Shown piece after piece: positions 63,338-64,000 of a stretch of 64,000 nt of DNA (positions are counted from its first letter, which is position 1; each line of letters begins with the position of its first letter). The notes below the pieces were generated by a model. That model worked only from the letters and a program-made list of their open reading frames with translations, ran no database searches and was not told the origin of the DNA. The stretch lies in contig NZ_PIQO01000002.1 of NCBI RefSeq assembly GCF_002844575.1, positions 124,001 to 188,000 on the forward strand. The letters run 5' to 3'. The stretch comes from Heyndrickxia camelliae (GTDB lineage: Bacteria > Bacillota > Bacilli > Bacillales > Bacillaceae_C). The position numbers and the translations under genes are program-made.

Positions 63338-63352
63338 GACTTTTTCTCCTCC

Positions 63353-64000
63353 TTATGCATAAACGTCCTCTAATAACGAATCGATGGATGGTTCCGGGCT
63401 ATTTTCTGCAAATTTCACAGCTTCTTCAATTTCTTGCTTTGCTTCTGCCTGAAGCTGAGAAGCTTTTTCTTCTGTCAGCAATCCCTCTTGAATTAATAAC
63501 TCCTTATATTTCTTTATGGAGTCCTTTTTTCTCCACTCTTCTTCTTCTTCTCGAGTCCGATATTTCTTTGCATCGCTCTTTGAATGACCTTTCCAGCGGT
63601 ATGTTTTCGCTTCTAGTAGAGTCGGACCGTTTCCCTGTCTTGCATTTTCAACTGCATCATATACAGTATTCATAATCTCTATCATATCGGTTCCATCTAT
63701 GACCTTTCCCGGAATCCCATAGCCGCCAGCACGATCAGCTATGTTTTCGATGTTCGTCATTTCTTTTACTGACCCGCTCATGCCATATTGGTTATTTTCA
63801 CAAAGGAATACAACAGGTAATTTCCAAATAGATGCTAGATTAATAGCTTCATGGAAGCTTCCTTCATTGCTTGCTCCATCTCCAAAGTAGCAAAGAACAA
63901 CATACCCTTGGTTCTTCATTTTCGATGTAAGTGCAGCTCCAACAGCTAGCGGGATTCCTCCGCCAACAATTCCGTTCGCGCCGAGATTTCCCTTATCCAC
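63353..64000 (-). CDS. acoA: E1 alpha subunit of acetoin/2-oxo acid dehydrogenase (partial)
   Basis: The 3' 215 codons of an E1 alpha gene; the 5' third lies beyond the window edge. The thiamine diphosphate motif GDGASNEGSFHEAINLASIWKLPVVFLCENNQYGMS is complete. It is followed by GNGPTLLEAKTYRWKGHSKSD, the loop near the active site. Full-length members have about 320-330 residues. The start seen at the edge is internal, not real. It is the first gene of the aco-type operon visible here. Confidence 0.9.
   Translation of the reverse strand: MDKGNLGANGIVGGGIPLAVGAALTSKMKNQGYVVLCYFGDGASNEGSFHEAINLASIWKLPVVFLCENNQYGMSGSVKEMTNIENIADRAGGYGIPGKVIDGTDMIEIMNTVYDAVENARQGNGPTLLEAKTYRWKGHSKSDAKKYRTREEEEEWRKKDSIKKYKELLIQEGLLTEEKASQLQAEAKQEIEEAVKFAENSPEPSIDSLLEDVYA

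Noticed and set aside
1-64000. tRNA, rRNA, CRISPR arrays, insertion sequences, prophage
   Set aside because: No cloverleaf-like, rRNA, spaced direct-repeat array or transposase/integrase signature was found on either strand.

Overview
The window comes from a low-GC, motile, Gram-positive bacterium of the Bacillaceae (a Bacillus-like genus; the species cannot be fixed from sequence alone). This rests on the B. subtilis-like order of late flagellar and competence genes, degS-degU, tagO/tagA and LCP wall genes, CcpA-type cre sites, sigma-D and sigma-B type promoters, and strong AGGAGG ribosome binding sites. Most genes lie on the minus strand.

Layout. (1) 1-6.4 kb: paired chromate transporters, a gamma-glutamyltransferase, an Lrp-type regulator, hpf with a sigma-B-like promoter, a small Gly/aromatic-rich protein and an APH-fold kinase. 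(2) 6.5-13.1 kb: an orphan small gene, comFB next to a PAS-GGDEF-EAL protein, then fliT-fliS-fliD-flaG behind a sigma-D promoter. (3) 13.3-23.0 kb: an AT-rich glycan island inserted between flaG and flagellin. It holds two GT2/TPR glycosyltransferases (one fused to a CDP-glycerol/ribitol transferase-like domain), a CDP-ribitol synthase-type fusion, a frameshifted DUF6270 gene, and a three-gene operon for a 3-acetamido sugar nucleotide with its own sigma-D-like promoter. (4) 23.1-31.2 kb: hag, csrA, fliW, yviE-like, flgL, flgK, flgN, flgM, yvyF, comFC, comFA, in B. subtilis order but without comFB. (5) 31.5-39.9 kb: degV, then 6-phosphogluconate dehydrogenase, a lipoprotein, the trehalose operon with TreR operators and cre sites, and an HD-GYP protein. 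(6) 40-51.9 kb: degU, degS, yvyE, tagO, tagA, a secA-like relic abutting a truncated nucleotidase, a six-repeat glucosaminidase, a possible 30-residue membrane peptide, an LCP protein and a zinc-ribbon protein. (7) 52-59.4 kb: a Gat-type PTS operon with PRD activator, class II aldolase, decayed HAD gene and SorC regulator. (8) 59.5-64 kb: an acetoin-dehydrogenase-type complex, E1 alpha cut by the window edge.

How they fit. The core is a motility block: sigma-D promoters drive flaG-fliDST, flgM and hag, FliW/CsrA control hag translation through a visible CsrA hairpin, FlgM restrains sigma-D, and DegS-DegU and two c-di-GMP-type enzymes tie in lifestyle switching. The most interesting part is the glycan island. 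Its position beside hag, a sigma-D-like promoter and the pairing of CDP-ribitol-type synthesis with a teichoic-acid-type transferase suggest flagellin decorated with a polyol-phosphate-containing glycan. That is an inference, not a demonstrated function. Decay is visible at several points (DUF6270 gene, secA-like relic, HAD gene, a coiled-coil remnant).
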